Shown one piece after another: positions 63,246-64,000 of a stretch of DNA of 64,000 nt (position 1 is its first letter; each line of letters opens with the position of its first letter). Origin of the DNA: Taenia hydatigena (Eukaryota; Platyhelminthes; Cestoda; Cyclophyllidea; Taeniidae); the NCBI GenBank assembly GCA_036345935.2, contig JADWOT020000008.1, positions 8,574,156-8,638,155 of the forward strand, read 5' to 3'. The position numbers were made by a program, and so were the translations under genes. The notes below the pieces were generated by a model. The model was not told the DNA's origin, made no database searches, and saw only the letters and a list, made by a program, of their open reading frames with translations.

Positions 63246-64000
63246 CTAGAAAAAGAAGATAAAATGTTCACTCAGAGAGGGCCATGGGAAAGTATTATAG
63301 CAACCATAATTACCCCATTTATTGTAGTTGGAAATAAGCCCATAAATAAAAACAAACTATCAATTATGATGGCAATAATTTCTCAGGAACAATGATATGA
63401 ACGAGCAAAATCAATTGCAGCCTTTGTACACCATTAGAAGTCCCTCTTTGCACAAATCGTAAAATAACAGAAAAAACTTTGAGACTGACTGTTGACAATG
63501 TCTGTTGTGCACTCGAGTTTCATCGGCAGACCCGTGAGTGAAAATTCACCAGAGGCACGTCCTGCTAGTGTTTTGGAATCAAAAAATCGGATGTGGATTC
63601 GGTGCATCAAACCTCAAGTTCTCTCAGGAGAAGGAGTGGAAGGTTCTGCCAAAGCAGAGGGCAACACAACCACACAAGTGCCGCCACTTTAATCACATGG
63701 AGTCAATCAGGCAACCATCACGACTATGTGGGTTGATTTGCATTTGCATTCCATTCTGACAATGAAAAAACTACTTTTGCTTGGGAGTTTCGCCAGTGCC
63801 TCTTCTATTACTCAAGCAGTCATAACTGGGAGGAGAGCATAATAAATCCGTACAAGCCTCCAGTGGGAGGAAATTGAGAAGGCGAATATAGTGGGAGTTT
63901 CACCACCCTTCATGCCACCCAGAGTTAGTAATTTATTGGGAGTAGATTTGCGTAATTTACAAGCTAAACCATAAATTTTGTTGTTAAGTTTGAACACTAA
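63246..64000 (-). other. Probable PLD-B intron running off the window
   Basis: The last seen PLD-B exon begins in phase 0 after a strong acceptor (tttttctag). The preceding family exon, with the ITDWWLSPE motif, was searched for on the minus strand up to 64000 and not found. This stretch is therefore most likely intron. Short open frames in it are not supported. Confidence 0.55.

Overview
The window is eukaryotic nuclear DNA from an animal. Its genes have many exons with clear GT-AG introns, and every reading frame was rebuilt by hand by matching splice phase across each junction. Innexins (rather than connexins), very short introns near the 5' ends of two long genes, and flatworm-like innexin sequences all suggest a platyhelminth. 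The lack of recognisable transposons makes a tapeworm more likely than a schistosome, but the species cannot be fixed from sequence alone.

Left part (1-20 kb, + strand): a tandem innexin cluster. Innexin A (4707-7952, 477 aa) and innexin B (12528-17057, 422 aa) each have three coding exons, and the first two exons are identical in length (313 and 212 nt). A third unit (18273-19360) encodes only the C-terminal half of an innexin. No exons for an N-terminal half lie next to it, but its acceptor phase fits the exon 2 donor of innexin B, so it may be an alternative 3' half of that gene.

Middle (20-36 kb, - strand): one complete CKAP5/XMAP215/ch-TOG microtubule polymerase gene with 31 coding exons and a predicted 2075 aa product, covering five TOG domains and the C-terminal conserved region. 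It includes a 34-nt GC-AG intron. It is divergent from the next gene across about 1.4 kb.

Right part (37-64 kb): two phospholipase D genes of the PLD1/2 class, tail to tail. PLD-A (37312-50461, +, 20 coding exons, 1125 aa) is complete, with PX-like, PH-like and two HKD catalytic motifs. PLD-B (52474 to beyond 64000, -) is seen from just before HKD motif 1 to the stop codon (927 aa). Its intron positions match PLD-A, but its loop between conserved regions is much longer and highly charged. Both look catalytically intact.

The innexins would form gap-junction channels or hemichannels, CKAP5 drives microtubule plus-end growth, and the PLDs make phosphatidic acid from phosphatidylcholine. I see no operon-like or shared-pathway logic beyond local duplication (innexins, PLDs) and a possible shared promoter region between CKAP5 and PLD-A. 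No RNA gene, CRISPR array, transposase or reverse transcriptase was recognised.
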